A stretch of 64,000 bases of DNA from Spirochaetaceae bacterium (GCA_002730875.1 PCBI01000019.1:186001-250000), one strand, 5' to 3'; positions 6,938 to 16,822 are shown, counted from the stretch's first letter. Notes: generated by a model not told the origin, from the letters alone. Program-made: numbers and translations.

Positions 6938-8046
6938 CGGAGATCCTCCGAAGACCCGGACGAGACATCGGATGCATTATCCTCTTGCGGAAACCGCGCT
7001 CCTGAATCTTTCGACGCGTCGGTCATCCTGGATCCCGGTTCCTGTGTTAAACTATGGATTTGTGGTTCGTCTACAGTCTGGGTACTCAGTGCAGTGCTGG
7101 ATCCCGAATTGGGGGGCGTGTCCGATTCTAAAGAGTACTGTTTTTTCAGTGAATCGATGATTACATCCGGGATAACGTCGGGTAGTATGACCTTGAAGTA
7201 TGCATAGGCGCCCGCCACAAGCATCGTTGTTCCGCCCAATGTGAACCACAGGGGCAGAAATTCCCCGGGCTCCGGTATTTCTGGCACGAACGGGAGGAGT
7301 CCGTAGAGAGCGAAAACAGCGAAGATATTCGTGACAGCATGCACATATATGGTTGCGAAACTGAATCTGGAATAGATGGCCAGATACCCGAACAGTATTC
7401 CCAGAGGCCAGGCATAGCTGAACTGAAAGGGATTGCCGTGGACCAGTCCGAAAAGCAAGCCCTGAAAGATCACCGCTACGTGACGATTGGCGCCGGTAAT
7501 GAGCAATCGCTTGAGTATGATTCCACGAAACACCTGCTCTTCGCAGTAGGGTGCGATAAGACCGACAGTAATCAAAGCTCCCAGCAAATCCAGCCAGTGA
7601 CCGGTGGGAGAGAACAAACCCATCAAAGATTCATACAGCTCGTAGTCCGGGTATAACCGAAAGGAAATGGTCTCTAAAATCGCGGCGGCGCCCTGGGCCC
7701 CTACCGGAATCAAAAACAATACAGCTACCGGAAGAAGCCAGGAATAGCTGCTTCTGGTTGCCACCATGTCGGAAACTATCCGCCCCCGAAAAAAGTTCAG
7801 CGCTCCATATTTGCGGCCGGAAATCAAATAAGCGGCCGCCGTGGCCACAAGGAACGGCAAGCCCAGGGTTAGCTTGAATGCGGAGCCCGGTGGTATGTTC
7901 CAGCGCCCATTGGTCGCGACCAGTTGATCCCATAGGTGGTTCAAAACTCCCGCCCCTGCGGCGGCAAGTAACATCACTGCAATGAAGGTCAGCACCGTGA
8001 CTGTGGCCCGCCCATAGCGTCCAAACGCAGATCCAAGCATCGTCAT
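6934..8046 (-). CDS. CPBP family intramembrane metalloprotease
   Basis: A 370-residue membrane protein of the CAAX-protease/bacteriocin-processing (Abi) family. The three catalytic motifs are in order: EEQVFR (EExxxR), FGLVH (FxxxH) and HAVTN (HxxxN), all within predicted membrane helices. A hydrophilic Ser/Thr/Asp-rich tail of about 75 residues follows the last helix. The family cleaves proteins within the membrane; the substrate here is unknown. Translational coupling to the downstream MBOAT acyltransferase suggests a shared role in the envelope, but nothing in the sequence says which. Confidence 0.88.
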   Translation of the reverse strand: MTMLGSAFGRYGRATVTVLTFIAVMLLAAAGAGVLNHLWDQLVATNGRWNIPPGSAFKLTLGLPFLVATAAAYLISGRKYGALNFFRGRIVSDMVATRSSYSWLLPVAVLFLIPVGAQGAAAILETISFRLYPDYELYESLMGLFSPTGHWLDLLGALITVGLIAPYCEEQVFRGIILKRLLITGANRHVAVIFQGLLFGLVHGNPFQFSYAWPLGILFGYLAIYSRFSFATIYVHAVTNIFAVFALYGLLPFVPEIPEPGEFLPLWFTLGGTTMLVAGAYAYFKVILPDVIPDVIIDSLKKQYSLESDTPPNSGSSTALSTQTVDEPQIHSLTQEPGSRMTDASKDSGARFPQEDNASDVSSGSSEDLR

Positions 8047-8188
8047 CAGAGATCCGAGCTACCGGTTTTCTGTCGAGTGTTTCCTTTTTTGCCGGGTCAG
8101 GTCGCCTCAGACGAAAGCATTCCTGGATCCTACCAGACAAAAAGGAAGTTGCCAGCGCATCAGAATACGTTGTTTTCTGCCACTATCT

Positions 8189-8404
8189 ATGATTTGCGTT
8201 CATCGGCTGAATAAGACGGAGCTGTACATCAATCACCGAATAATTGAAACCGTGGAATGCCATCCCGACACAGTAATCACTCTTTCAACGGAAAGAAAAT
8301 TCATTGTACGCGAGACGCCGGAAGAGATTGCCGACAAAATTGCGGACTTTGAAAGAAAAATTTTTGAAAAAGCGCTGTACGGGAGGGCCGATACAGGATC
8401 ATAA
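8189..8404 (+). CDS. flbD: FlbD family flagellar protein
   Basis: A 71-residue protein with the FlbD pattern: an N-terminal HRLNKTELYIN, then IETVECHPDTVITL and a KFIV-E segment. In spirochaetes and firmicutes this small protein is encoded immediately before motA, as here (12-base gap). Its exact role is not settled; it is not the Caulobacter transcription factor of the same name. It probably starts the flagellar transcript running to fliL. Confidence 0.88.
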   Translation: MICVHRLNKTELYINHRIIETVECHPDTVITLSTERKFIVRETPEEIADKIADFERKIFEKALYGRADTGS

Positions 8405-8416
8405 GCAGGGTATCAG

Positions 8417-9205
8417 ATGGATTTAGCGACTTTAGGCGGCATTGTAGTTGGTTTTGGCCTGGTTCTATTTGGAACCCTTGTGGCCGGTCTATCTCCACTG
8501 GACATTTTCGACCTTCCTTCGGTCTTTATTACCATTGGGGGGGGACTGTCCGCATCGGTGGTAGCGAGCCCGCTTTCCCGACTTCTGAATTTCACCAAAT
8601 ACACCCGGTTCGCGCTCTTTCCGCGACAGACCGATGTGGGCCAATTGATCCTGACACTTGTTAGCTTTTCCGAGCGAGCCCGTCGAGAAGGTCTGCTTTC
8701 TCTGGAAGATGATCTGGTCAGCCTGGAAGAGCCTTTTCTTCGGAAAGGCATTCAGCTCGTAGTGGATGGAACGGACCCGGAACTGGTGCGCAACATCCTG
8801 GATACGGATATGCAGAATATCCATAATCGTCACCAGGAAGGAATCAAGCTCTGGACCGATATGGGCTTTTTCTGGCCGGCCTTCGGTATGATCGGAACCT
8901 TGATTGGACTGGTGCAGATGCTCAAGAACCTGGGCGCCGGCGATCCATCCGCCATTGGAGCCGGTATGGCGGCGGCCCTTATTACCACGCTGTACGGATC
9001 CCTGGCTGCGAACCTGGTGGCCATCCCCATGAGCCGTAAACTGGCCCTGCGCGATGCCGACGAAATGATGGTAAAAGCAATTATGATCGAAGGAATTCTG
9101 AGCATTCAGTCCGGGGACAACCCCAGGATCGTGAAAGATAAGCTGAGTTCCTTCCTGCCGCCGGCCGAGCGGGCTGCTCTGGACGAAAGCACCGCTGGCG
9201 CTTAA
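8417..9205 (+). CDS. motA: Flagellar motor stator protein MotA
   Basis: A 262-residue inner-membrane protein with the four-helix MotA layout: two helices in the first 50 residues, a long cytoplasmic loop rich in charged residues (about 60-145) that contacts FliG, then helices 3 and 4 around FFWPAFGMIGTLIGLVQML and ALITTLYGSLAANLVAIP. The conserved prolines and the Gly-rich face of helix 3 needed for the ion channel are present. It pairs with MotB, whose gene starts 32 bases downstream. Length and order match other spirochaetes, in which the stators drive periplasmic flagella. Confidence 0.95.
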   Translation: MDLATLGGIVVGFGLVLFGTLVAGLSPLDIFDLPSVFITIGGGLSASVVASPLSRLLNFTKYTRFALFPRQTDVGQLILTLVSFSERARREGLLSLEDDLVSLEEPFLRKGIQLVVDGTDPELVRNILDTDMQNIHNRHQEGIKLWTDMGFFWPAFGMIGTLIGLVQMLKNLGAGDPSAIGAGMAAALITTLYGSLAANLVAIPMSRKLALRDADEMMVKAIMIEGILSIQSGDNPRIVKDKLSSFLPPAERAALDESTAGA

Positions 9206-9237
9206 TTCGGCGGGCGTTTCGAAGCGAGTAGAAGACT

Positions 9238-10071
9238 ATGGCAAAGAAAGGTAACTGTCCTCCTTGTGAAGAAGGTTCTCCTGCATGGATGACCACTTAC
9301 GGGGATATGGTAACCCTGCTTCTTTGCTTCTTCGTAATGCTCTTTGCTACAGGTAAAGCTACTCCGCAAGAAATTCAGCTTATACTTTCCGCCTTCTCCA
9401 ACAGTATGGGCTTCTTTGAAGGCGGTCAGACTCTTTCCAAGGGGCGCCTGGAAGAGATGGGGATGAATCTGGAAAGCCTGCCTTCGCAGACCAAAGGCAA
9501 ATCCCTGGCACGCAGCCGAACTCAGGCCCAGACCATCTTTAAGCCGGAAATCCAGGCAAAAAAAGTCCGAATCACCGAAGATGAGAGAGGACTGGTGATC
9601 TCGCTTCTGGGCGCGGACTATTTCGAAGAAGGAAGCGCTCAGAGAACTCCGGAACTGGAAAAGGCGCTGATCAAGGCGGCTTCGCTGCTCAAAAATGTGG
9701 ATCGATTCGCAAGGATTGAAGGCCATGCGGCGGCCGGTGAAGAGGCCCGACTCAGCCCGGACGAGGACAGCCCCAGAAGGGAGCGAACCTACGCCAACGC
9801 CTGGGATCTGGCCGGCGCCCGGGCTATCAATTCCACTACGTTTTTGCAGTCACAGGGCGTTTCGCCTTCTTTGCTTCAGGTCATCAGTTATGGATCCTAC
9901 AGACCCCTGGCGTTGGAAGGAGACCAGGGCACTCCGGAAGCGGCCGCGCACAACCGTCGAATCGACATTGTTATTCTGCCCTACGAAAGCGCCAATCGAG
10001 AGGACGGACAGTCCAACTACCGCTTGCCGGATACCCGCCTCCCGGACGAAGAGTATTCAGGACCCGAGTAG
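9238..10071 (+). CDS. motB: Flagellar motor stator protein MotB
   Basis: A 277-residue protein with one N-terminal membrane helix and a C-terminal OmpA-like peptidoglycan-binding domain. Asp23 in TYGDMVTLLLCFFVML is the ion-carrying aspartate. The OmpA domain spans about residues 150-255 and includes IEGHA, ARAI, YG and HNRRIDIVI, which contact the cell wall. A Cys-Pro-Pro-Cys pair near the N-terminus (residues 7-10) sits just before the helix. A 256-base gap without a gene separates it from fliL. Confidence 0.95.
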   Translation: MAKKGNCPPCEEGSPAWMTTYGDMVTLLLCFFVMLFATGKATPQEIQLILSAFSNSMGFFEGGQTLSKGRLEEMGMNLESLPSQTKGKSLARSRTQAQTIFKPEIQAKKVRITEDERGLVISLLGADYFEEGSAQRTPELEKALIKAASLLKNVDRFARIEGHAAAGEEARLSPDEDSPRRERTYANAWDLAGARAINSTTFLQSQGVSPSLLQVISYGSYRPLALEGDQGTPEAAAHNRRIDIVILPYESANREDGQSNYRLPDTRLPDEEYSGPE

Positions 10072-10327
10072 GTCGTCGGGCCCCGTGCCGGTTCAGGGAT
10101 TCACACAGATCAGGGCGCAAAATACGTCTGGAGCCGGCGTTTGGTGCATGGCCAGCAGTCGGTGGGCAGCCTCCGGTGCAGCTCCAGTTCTGGCCAACCT
10201 GACGATCCGGCCACCAGCATATCGCAAAACCTCCGGGACATAAAAAAATGCCAAACTATTCTAAGGAACTGTCCGATCAGATCTAATAGCAGGGTGAAGT
10301 TCTACACTCTGTGTGCAGGAGTAATTC

Positions 10328-10861
10328 ATGGCTGATGATGAGCTGTTAGAAGAAGGCGAAGACGAAGGTGGTGAGTATCAACCGCAGGCTGCCTCGGGCT
10401 TAAACCGGATTGTCAAGATCCTGATCTACGTTGCCATTGCAGTAGCAGGCATGCTTCTGATGGCCTTTATTGCTTATTTCGTCGGAAAGGAAGCAGCCTC
10501 GGAACAATTCAAAGAGGTATCTTCCATTGCCGTTGTAAAGCCGCCTCCTCCTCTGGAATCGTTTAATTTCACCGAAGAATTCCGCGTAAACACCGCCGAC
10601 CAGGGCGAGGCCCACTTCATCAAAATGAAGATGAGTCTGGGATTTGAGCAGGGAAACAAAGCTCTGTCTGCCGAACTGGCTCAGCGAACTCCTCAGCTTA
10701 GAGATACAATCATTCTGATTCTTTCCGGCAAGACCAAAGCGGACCTGGCTTCCCAGCGGGATAAGGTGGAGCTACGCGAAGAACTGAAGGCATCTATCAA
10801 TCACCTTCTCTCTGAAGGAAAGGTGAAAGAGGTGTACTTTACCGAGTTCATCGTAAACTAA
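10328..10861 (+). CDS. fliL: Flagellar basal body-associated protein FliL
   Basis: A 177-residue single-pass membrane protein: an acidic N-terminus, a helix at about residues 33-55, then a periplasmic domain ending in KVKEVYFTEFIVN, the typical FliL C-terminus. FliL surrounds the stator and stabilises MotAB; in spirochaetes it helps hold the periplasmic flagellum in orientation. The ATG has an AGGAG ribosome binding site. The gap after motB may hold its own promoter. No fliM or fliN follows; the block ends here against convergent waaA. Confidence 0.92.
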   Translation: MADDELLEEGEDEGGEYQPQAASGLNRIVKILIYVAIAVAGMLLMAFIAYFVGKEAASEQFKEVSSIAVVKPPPPLESFNFTEEFRVNTADQGEAHFIKMKMSLGFEQGNKALSAELAQRTPQLRDTIILILSGKTKADLASQRDKVELREELKASINHLLSEGKVKEVYFTEFIVN

Positions 10862-10911
10862 TCCTGAACGGATGCACCGCCCGGCATGTTGCGTGTCGGG
10901 AGGCCGGCACC

Positions 10912-12300
10912 TTATGTCTTTCGTCCAGTTTTGTCGGGTTTTCCGTTAGTGTCCGGCGAGTCGTTGAGAAACCGGTCGAAAAAGAGCGCAGATGCGCCTT
11001 TGCGATCGGTAAGTAGTTTCTTGCCAATCTTGCCCTGTCTTTTTCTGAACATGGATTCATCGGTGATGCGAAACATCACTTCTTTGAGTAGTTTTTCGCT
11101 GGGCGCCACAAAGAGGGCGCCGGCCTGCCTCAGGTCGACGGCAATAGGACTGGCTTCAATGCGGGGGCCGGTGATGATGGGAATTCCCAGAGCGGCTGCT
11201 TCGGCGGTGTTGTGCACTCGATGATGGTAGGCTCCGCCAATATAGCAGAACTGAGCTACGGAATAAGCATGGGCCAGTAGTCCCAGGCAGTTCATGATCA
11301 GAATTCGGTTTTCGCTTTTTCCTGGCCGATGAACCTGCAAGCCCGGATTGCCCGGATCTTCGACGAAAAGATCGGCCGCCAATTCCTGCTTTTCCAGATT
11401 GTAGGCCAGCTCCGAAATCCGTTGCGAATGAATGTGATGGGGAAAGATCCAGACCTTCCAGCCGTGGAATCGATCCAACCACTCGGAAAGGACGGGGAAA
11501 AGCATTTCATCGCAGGCGTTGTATGTTGAGGCCAGGATCAGTATCTTTTCTTTCTTTCGCTTCTTTCCGGAGGAGGACTTCACCGGAGCTTTGAGCAAGG
11601 CGCGAAATCCACTGGCATGCTCATCCGGTAACTTTGCCTGCTGCAGTTTGTAGAAAATCGTGTCGAAGCGGGTGTCTCCGGTGATCTCCACCGGCCCGGC
11701 AAAAAGCTTTTTGAAACGTGCCTGGTTTACATCGTCTACGGCTCCAATGGCGGTAAGCGGAGCGTAGTGAGGGGCAAAGAACCACTTATTCTTTAGCCTG
11801 GAAGAATTTTCCGGCAGGGCTCCAGAAGCAAGATAGCATTTGCAGCCACTCCTGCGCAAATGCCTGAGCAGATTGGGAAATACATCCCAGGTGCTGGTTA
11901 TGAATACAGAAACCGGGAGGTTTTTTAGAAATCGTTTCCAGGTCCAGGGTAGATCCAGCGGCAGATAGAAGCAGAAATCCACGGTATCGGTGGGGAATTT
12001 CTTAACGCTTCGGGAGAAAACGGAAAGCAGAATGGTTGTCTTTTGACGACTGCGGATTTCCCGAGCCAGGGCCATTGCCTGATCCAGCTCGCCCTGGCTT
12101 GCCGCATGCAACCAGACAACGGGAGCATTGTGGCCCGGCAACTTGCGCATTTTGGCTTCGGTGCTGGCGAATCGGCGGAATTGTCGCCAGCCTTCCTTTC
12201 TGCTTTTGCGAAAATCTTTGAGCCCTGGATGAAATAGCGCAAGTAGCCTGTACAGCGGGTAGAGCAGTATCAGTGCTGTATTATATAGAAATAGTCCCAT
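10912..12300 (-). CDS. waaA: 3-deoxy-D-manno-octulosonic-acid (Kdo) transferase
   Basis: WaaA transfers Kdo from CMP-Kdo to lipid A, the first step of LPS core assembly, at the inner face of the cytoplasmic membrane. The 462-residue protein begins with a hydrophobic anchor (residues 1-25), then the N-terminal GT-B domain with WLHAASQGE (Glu71 is the expected catalytic base), and a C-terminal nucleotide-binding domain containing GGAYHHRVHNTAEAAALGIPI, a close match to the family pattern GG-S-v--GGHN--EpaA-G-P with Ala-Tyr and His changes. It is slightly longer than the 420-430 residues of enterobacterial WaaA. It converges with fliL. Its presence implies a Kdo-containing LPS, as in Leptospira. 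Confidence 0.9.
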   Translation of the reverse strand: MGLFLYNTALILLYPLYRLLALFHPGLKDFRKSRKEGWRQFRRFASTEAKMRKLPGHNAPVVWLHAASQGELDQAMALAREIRSRQKTTILLSVFSRSVKKFPTDTVDFCFYLPLDLPWTWKRFLKNLPVSVFITSTWDVFPNLLRHLRRSGCKCYLASGALPENSSRLKNKWFFAPHYAPLTAIGAVDDVNQARFKKLFAGPVEITGDTRFDTIFYKLQQAKLPDEHASGFRALLKAPVKSSSGKKRKKEKILILASTYNACDEMLFPVLSEWLDRFHGWKVWIFPHHIHSQRISELAYNLEKQELAADLFVEDPGNPGLQVHRPGKSENRILIMNCLGLLAHAYSVAQFCYIGGAYHHRVHNTAEAAALGIPIITGPRIEASPIAVDLRQAGALFVAPSEKLLKEVMFRITDESMFRKRQGKIGKKLLTDRKGASALFFDRFLNDSPDTNGKPDKTGRKT

Positions 12301-12358
12301 GAACGGAGGACCGAAGCTAAGTGCGATGGGCGAGGCGCGAAGCGGACAAACAAAGACC

Positions 12359-12958
12359 TCAGGTAGTGTGGCGAATATCCTGAGCTTTCACCGAAAAGAT
12401 CACATTCTCTGCAATGTTGGTGGATAGATCGCCGATTCTTTCCAGAGCGCGCACAATCAAAGCCTGCGAGATGTCTGTAGAAACCTCCAGGATCTTCTCT
12501 TCGATGGCATCCACTTCCAGCTCCAATTTCAAGACCTTGTTGGCGGCTTCTATGTCGGAATTGACCAGGGCCTGAGCCGCTTCCTTGAGCGCTTCCCGGG
12601 CCTTGGAGGCCAGTTCCCGGAGGTCGGCGGAAACCTGTCCGCCGGGCAGGCGCAGGCTCCATCGGGCGATGGTTTTGGACTCATCTCCGATCCTTTCCAG
12701 ATCTCGTGTAGTTTTGATAGAGCTGAAAATATATCTGAAATCCAGGGCAAAGGGCTCCTGCAAAGCCAGAAGGCGCATACACTTTTCGTCCATCTGGATT
12801 TCCATGGCATTTAGCTCCCGGTCCATGGAAACGGTCTTCTGAAACAGGGTTTCTTCCTGCTTTTCCAGGGTTTCCAGGGCCATGTCCAGGATGGCCTCTG
12901 CCCGACGGGCCATCAGGCTAACATGTTCTTTCAGTTCTTCTAGTTGCTTTTGGATCAT
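12359..12958 (-). CDS. phoU: PhoU-like phosphate signalling protein
   Basis: A 199-residue all-helical protein with the duplicated PhoU three-helix repeat. The metal-binding signature E/D-x-x-R-I-G-D appears twice: DLERIGDESKTIA near residue 88 and ALERIGDLSTNIAENVIF near the end. PhoU restrains the PstSCAB transporter and the PhoR kinase when phosphate is plentiful. The gene is divergent from pstS and shares a 162-base control region with it, unlike enterobacteria, where phoU is the last gene of the pst operon. Confidence 0.93.
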   Translation of the reverse strand: MIQKQLEELKEHVSLMARRAEAILDMALETLEKQEETLFQKTVSMDRELNAMEIQMDEKCMRLLALQEPFALDFRYIFSSIKTTRDLERIGDESKTIARWSLRLPGGQVSADLRELASKAREALKEAAQALVNSDIEAANKVLKLELEVDAIEEKILEVSTDISQALIVRALERIGDLSTNIAENVIFSVKAQDIRHTT

Positions 12959-13072
12959 GGCTTTCTACTGGACATCGAGGTAGCAAAAATCCAGTAGGTC
13001 AAGCGAGAATTGTCTGCGCCTTGAGCAGGCTGCCTATGGAGCTGCTAGTGTGTCTTTTTGCTGCTTGCCACA

Positions 13073-13095
13073 GTAATGTAACATATTTGTAATAG
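13073..13095 (+). promoter_or_regulatory. Candidate Pho box between phoU and pstS
   Basis: TGTAAC at 13077-13082 and TGTAAT at 13088-13093 are direct repeats exactly 11 bases apart, the spacing at which PhoB subunits bind one face of the helix. The repeat lies 26 bases before the pstS ATG, within the phoU-pstS divergent region, and a phoB gene is close by. The position is near the expected promoter, so the exact mode of control is not clear. Confidence 0.6.
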
Positions 13096-13120
13096 TTTTG
13101 GCCCATTCTCAGGAGTTACT

Positions 13121-14107
13121 ATGCTAATGAATCGAAATATTTGGAAAGCGAGCCTTGGTCTGGCTGTTATATCCGCTTTCTCCCTTACAGCTTGTAAGGA
13201 GAGAATCATGGTACAGATCGATGGTTCCAGTACTGTTTATCCTATTACAGAGGCCGTTGCCTCTAAATTTCAGGAAACCTCGAAAGATATCCACGTTACC
13301 GTGGGTGTGAGCGGCACTGGCGGCGGCTTCAAAAAGTTCTGCAACGGAAAAACCGACATCTCCGACGCTTCCCGTGTAATTAAAAAAGATGAAATGGAAA
13401 AGTGCGAAGCAAACGGTATCAAGTTTATTGAGCTGCCGGTGGCCTATGATGGTCTGGCGGTGCTTGTGAACCCGGAAAACGACTTTGTGGATAACCTGAC
13501 AGTAGAAGAGCTCAAGCAGATCTTTCGTACAGAGGATCCGGCCAAAACCTGGAAAGACGTTCGAGACGAATGGCCTGCAGAAGAAATCAAGCCTTATTCC
13601 CCCGGCAAGGACTCCGGAACCTTCGACTACTTTATTGAAGCGATTATCGGAAAAGGCGGTCAGGTAAGAGCCGATGCACTATTCAGCGAAGACGACAACA
13701 CTCTGGTAAGAGGAATCTCCGGCGACAAAAACGGCGTGGGATTCTTTGGCTTCGCCTATTATGAAGAGAACAAGGATTCTCTGAAACTGGTTCCTATCAT
13801 CAATCCTCGTACCGGCAAGCCGGTGCAACCCAGTGTTGAAACTGTGAAAGACGGCACTTATTCTCCGCTTTCCCGGCCGCTACTGATCTATGTTTCTGAA
13901 GCTTCGGCGAAGAAGCCCCACGTTAAGACATTCGTGGATTTCTTCCTGGAAAACGCCGCCGAGCAGTCCAGAACCGTGGGATACATTCCTCTTTCTGACG
14001 AAGCCTACAAAAACGTTCAGAAGCACTTTGATGACCTGGACACAGGCAGCGTGCTAATCGATCTGGACCTGATGGGCAAGCCAGTGGAGAGCCTGTACGC
14101 CGATTAA
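13121..14107 (+). CDS. pstS: Phosphate-binding lipoprotein PstS
   Basis: A 328-residue substrate-binding protein anchored as a lipoprotein (signal ending SLTAC, Cys25). [26 protein letters not shown] and the DISDASR motif are the phosphate-binding loops. The C-terminal SRPLLIYVS and VGYIPL also fit the family. The ATG at 13121 follows AGGAG. It starts the pstSCAB operon, which imports phosphate at high affinity under PhoB control. Confidence 0.95.
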   Translation: MLMNRNIWKASLGLAVISAFSLTACKERIMVQIDGSSTVYPITEAVASKFQETSKDIHVTVGVSGTGGGFKKFCNGKTDISDASRVIKKDEMEKCEANGIKFIELPVAYDGLAVLVNPENDFVDNLTVEELKQIFRTEDPAKTWKDVRDEWPAEEIKPYSPGKDSGTFDYFIEAIIGKGGQVRADALFSEDDNTLVRGISGDKNGVGFFGFAYYEENKDSLKLVPIINPRTGKPVQPSVETVKDGTYSPLSRPLLIYVSEASAKKPHVKTFVDFFLENAAEQSRTVGYIPLSDEAYKNVQKHFDDLDTGSVLIDLDLMGKPVESLYAD

Positions 14108-14121
14108 TGGCGGTCGTTTAG

Positions 14122-15087
14122 ATGAAAGAAAACCTGGAAATCCTGGTAGAGGCAGTCCAGGGCGATAGAAAGAAGGTTTTTGCTCGTTACGGGCAGAAAC
14201 CTTCCAAGGCCCTGGGAGAAAGAACCATTCGCTGGATACTTCGTATCCTGGGCGGCACCACGGTAGGCATTACCGTGCTGATCATCTACATTCTGGTTTC
14301 GGATGCCTATGGTTTTTTCCAGGAAGTAAGCTTCATCGACTTCATTACGGGCACCCGGTGGGAGCCCTTTGGATATGATAAGAAGTTCGGGGTGCTGCCT
14401 CTATTGAGCGGCACCTTGATGATTGCTTTTGGCGCAAGCGCCGTAGCCATCCCTTTCGGACTGGGAACGGCTATCTACCTTACGCAATACGCTCCGGCGT
14501 GGTTTCGGGAGATCGCCACTCCGGTGGTGGAGATTCTGGGCGGAATCCCCACTGTAGTTTACGGTTATTTTGCCCTGGTTACGGTAACTCCCATTTTGAA
14601 GATGCTCTTCGGTGAGGATACCGTGCAGGTCTTCAATGCCATGTCGGCCTCCATTGTTGTGGGAATCAGCATCCTTCCTATGGTATCTTCGTTATCTTCG
14701 GACTCCCTGCGAGTGGTTCCGGTAAGCATCAAGAATGCCGGTTACGCTCTGGGTATGAGCCGGTTCCACGTGGTGACCAAGATCATTATTCCCGCCGCCA
14801 TTAGCGGTATTATTGCTTCATTTATTCTGGCTTTCGCTCGAGCAGTGGGCGAAACCATGGCCGTAACTCTGGCCGCCGGCGCCACGCCCACAACAACCTG
14901 GGATTACCTCCAGGGAATCCAGACCATGACGGCTTTTATCGTTCAGATTTCGCTGGGGGATGCATCTGCAGGTAGTATTGAATATTTCACCCGCTACGCC
15001 ATTGGTCTGACACTATTTGTTTTAACATTTGGTTTTAACTTCCTGGCCACCCGAATTGTGCGAAGATTCCGGGAGGTGTATCAATGA
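14122..15087 (+). CDS. pstC: Phosphate ABC transporter permease PstC
   Basis: A 321-residue permease with about six membrane helices. The binding-protein-dependent transport signature lies at about residues 205-260, with SIKNAGYALGMSRFHVVTKI as the coupling loop that contacts PstB, followed by the AVGETMAVTLAAG segment of PstC/PstA proteins. The N-terminal 35 residues are hydrophilic. It overlaps pstA by four bases (ATGA), showing coupled translation. Confidence 0.95.
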   Translation: MKENLEILVEAVQGDRKKVFARYGQKPSKALGERTIRWILRILGGTTVGITVLIIYILVSDAYGFFQEVSFIDFITGTRWEPFGYDKKFGVLPLLSGTLMIAFGASAVAIPFGLGTAIYLTQYAPAWFREIATPVVEILGGIPTVVYGYFALVTVTPILKMLFGEDTVQVFNAMSASIVVGISILPMVSSLSSDSLRVVPVSIKNAGYALGMSRFHVVTKIIIPAAISGIIASFILAFARAVGETMAVTLAAGATPTTTWDYLQGIQTMTAFIVQISLGDASAGSIEYFTRYAIGLTLFVLTFGFNFLATRIVRRFREVYQ

Positions 15088-15965
15088 AAACGTTTGATGC
15101 CGCGCGTTCCCGGCGCTATCAGATCTATGGTCTGATTTTTCAGTTCACTTGCTTTGTGGCCAATACCGTGGCCCTGTTCTTTCTGGGTTACCTGCTTCTT
15201 GATCTTCTGATTTCCGGGGTAAGTGGTTTGAGCCTGGACTTCTTAACATCGCCGGCCAATCCTCGTCCGAAAGATGCGGGCATTAGCTCGGCCATTGTGG
15301 GAACCCTGTGGCTCATGGGACTGACAGCTCTATTTGCCATCCCCATGGGACTGGGGGCCGCCATCTATCTAGAAGAATACGCGCGCAATACACGCTTTGT
15401 TCGATTCATCAAGCTGAATATTCAGAACCTGGCCGGAGTTCCTTCGATCATCTACGGTATTCTGGGCGTTACGCTCTTTGTAAATGCGATGAACCTGGGG
15501 CAGAGTCTTTTGGCCGGATCCCTGACCATGGCTCTCCTGGTCCTTCCGGTAATTACGATCGCGGCTCAGGAAGCGTTGCGGGCGGTGCCGGATTCTTTTC
15601 GCCTGGCAGGTTACGGAATCGGTATGACGCGCTGGCAGGTGGTACGTTATCAGGTATTGCCCGTTGCCTCCCCGGGGATTCTAACTGGTATCATTCTGGC
15701 CCTTTCCCGGGCCATCGGCGAATCGGCGCCACTACTTCTGGTAGGAGCGGCGGGCTTCATCGCCTATTTGCCCATTAGCCCCATGGACGGATACACGGTG
15801 CTGCCTATTCAGATCTATAACTGGACGGCGCGACCGCAGGAAGAGTTTCACGCCATCGCAGGATCCGCCATTATTGTACTTCTGGTGGTGCTTCTAATGA
15901 TGAATGCGGCGGCTATTTATCTGCGGCTATACTTTAGGAAGAAACTGAGCTATCTACATTCTTGA
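15084..15965 (+). CDS. pstA: Phosphate ABC transporter permease PstA
   Basis: A 293-residue partner permease with six predicted helices. The coupling-loop region [23 protein letters not shown] and the following [18 protein letters not shown] match PstA. It forms the PstC-PstA channel that is opened by PstB. Start overlaps pstC; pstB starts 14 bases downstream. Confidence 0.95.
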   Translation: MKTFDAARSRRYQIYGLIFQFTCFVANTVALFFLGYLLLDLLISGVSGLSLDFLTSPANPRPKDAGISSAIVGTLWLMGLTALFAIPMGLGAAIYLEEYARNTRFVRFIKLNIQNLAGVPSIIYGILGVTLFVNAMNLGQSLLAGSLTMALLVLPVITIAAQEALRAVPDSFRLAGYGIGMTRWQVVRYQVLPVASPGILTGIILALSRAIGESAPLLLVGAAGFIAYLPISPMDGYTVLPIQIYNWTARPQEEFHAIAGSAIIVLLVVLLMMNAAAIYLRLYFRKKLSYLHS

Positions 15966-15978
15966 ACCGGCAATCAAC

Positions 15979-16788
15979 ATGGCAGAAAACGATATCAATT
16001 TCCAGGTAAGCGCAAACGAATCGGAGCAGGAGGGTCCCCTGGAACCCATCTTCCAGTCCAAAAAGCTCAGCGTGTTCTACGATACCTTCCAGGCTATCCA
16101 TGACCTGGACCTGGACATCTACAAGCAGCGGGTCACGGCCTTAATCGGTCCTTCCGGTTGCGGAAAGTCAACGTTCCTCCGAACACTGAACCGTATGAAC
16201 GACTTTGTGGAAGGCGCAAGAGCGGAAGGCGAAGTGCTACTGGACGGATTGAACATCTTCGCCAACGACGTAGATCCGGTTGAGATTCGACTGCGGGTGG
16301 GGATGGTGTTTCAGAGCCCGAATCCGTTTCCCAAAACCATCCACGAAAACATCGCCCTGGGTCCTCGCATTAACGGGTATACAGGCGATCTGGAGGAGCT
16401 GGTTGAGGAAGCCTTGAAGAAGTCCTACCTCTGGGAAGAAGTAAAAGACAAACTCCAGGAATCCGCCTACAGTTTATCCGGCGGTCAGCAGCAAAGACTG
16501 TGTATTGCACGGGCCATTGCCATGCAGCCCGAGGTGCTTTTGATGGATGAGCCCACGGCATCGCTGGATCCCATCTCCACAAACAAGATCGAAGAACTGA
16601 TTCTGGAATTGAAAAAGAACTACACAATCGTAATCGTAACCCATAACATGCAACAGGCCGCGCGAATCGGCGATCACACTGCACTGTTCTATCAGGGAAA
16701 GCTCATCGAATACGATTCCACCTTCAAGATTTTTACCAATCCGGCAGAGAAGCTTACCGAGGACTATATCACCGGTCGGTTCGGTTAA
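15979..16788 (+). CDS. pstB: Phosphate ABC transporter ATPase PstB
   Basis: A 269-residue ABC ATPase with Walker [11 protein letters not shown]-loop [11 protein letters not shown] (typical of PstB), signature LSGGQQQR, Walker [13 protein letters not shown] and a switch His in VTHNM. The first 25 residues are an acidic leader not found in all homologues. It powers phosphate import through PstCA. It ends the operon; a GC-rich inverted repeat follows. Confidence 0.96.
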   Translation: MAENDINFQVSANESEQEGPLEPIFQSKKLSVFYDTFQAIHDLDLDIYKQRVTALIGPSGCGKSTFLRTLNRMNDFVEGARAEGEVLLDGLNIFANDVDPVEIRLRVGMVFQSPNPFPKTIHENIALGPRINGYTGDLEELVEEALKKSYLWEEVKDKLQESAYSLSGGQQQRLCIARAIAMQPEVLLMDEPTASLDPISTNKIEELILELKKNYTIVIVTHNMQQAARIGDHTALFYQGKLIEYDSTFKIFTNPAEKLTEDYITGRFG

Positions 16789-16792
16789 CCTC

Positions 16793-16822
16793 TCGAATCG
16801 GGTCCGCAGGCGCCGGATTCGA
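16793..16822. terminator. Inverted repeat between convergent pstB and the 16873 lipoprotein gene
   Basis: TCGAATC (16793-16799) pairs with GATTCGA (16816-16822); adjoining GG and CC can extend the stem with a single bulge. On the plus strand ATTTCG follows rather than a long T-run, so it would be a weak or Rho-assisted terminator serving both convergent genes. Confidence 0.4.

Noticed and set aside
10072..10327. Possible small gene between motB and fliL
   Set aside because: The only long frame continues from an alternative frame of motB and has no start signal; the gap is more likely a leader for fliL.
12270..12662. Open frame of 130 codons overlapping phoU and waaA on the same strand
   Set aside because: It is a shifted frame of phoU; the PhoU metal-binding motifs lie in the other frame.
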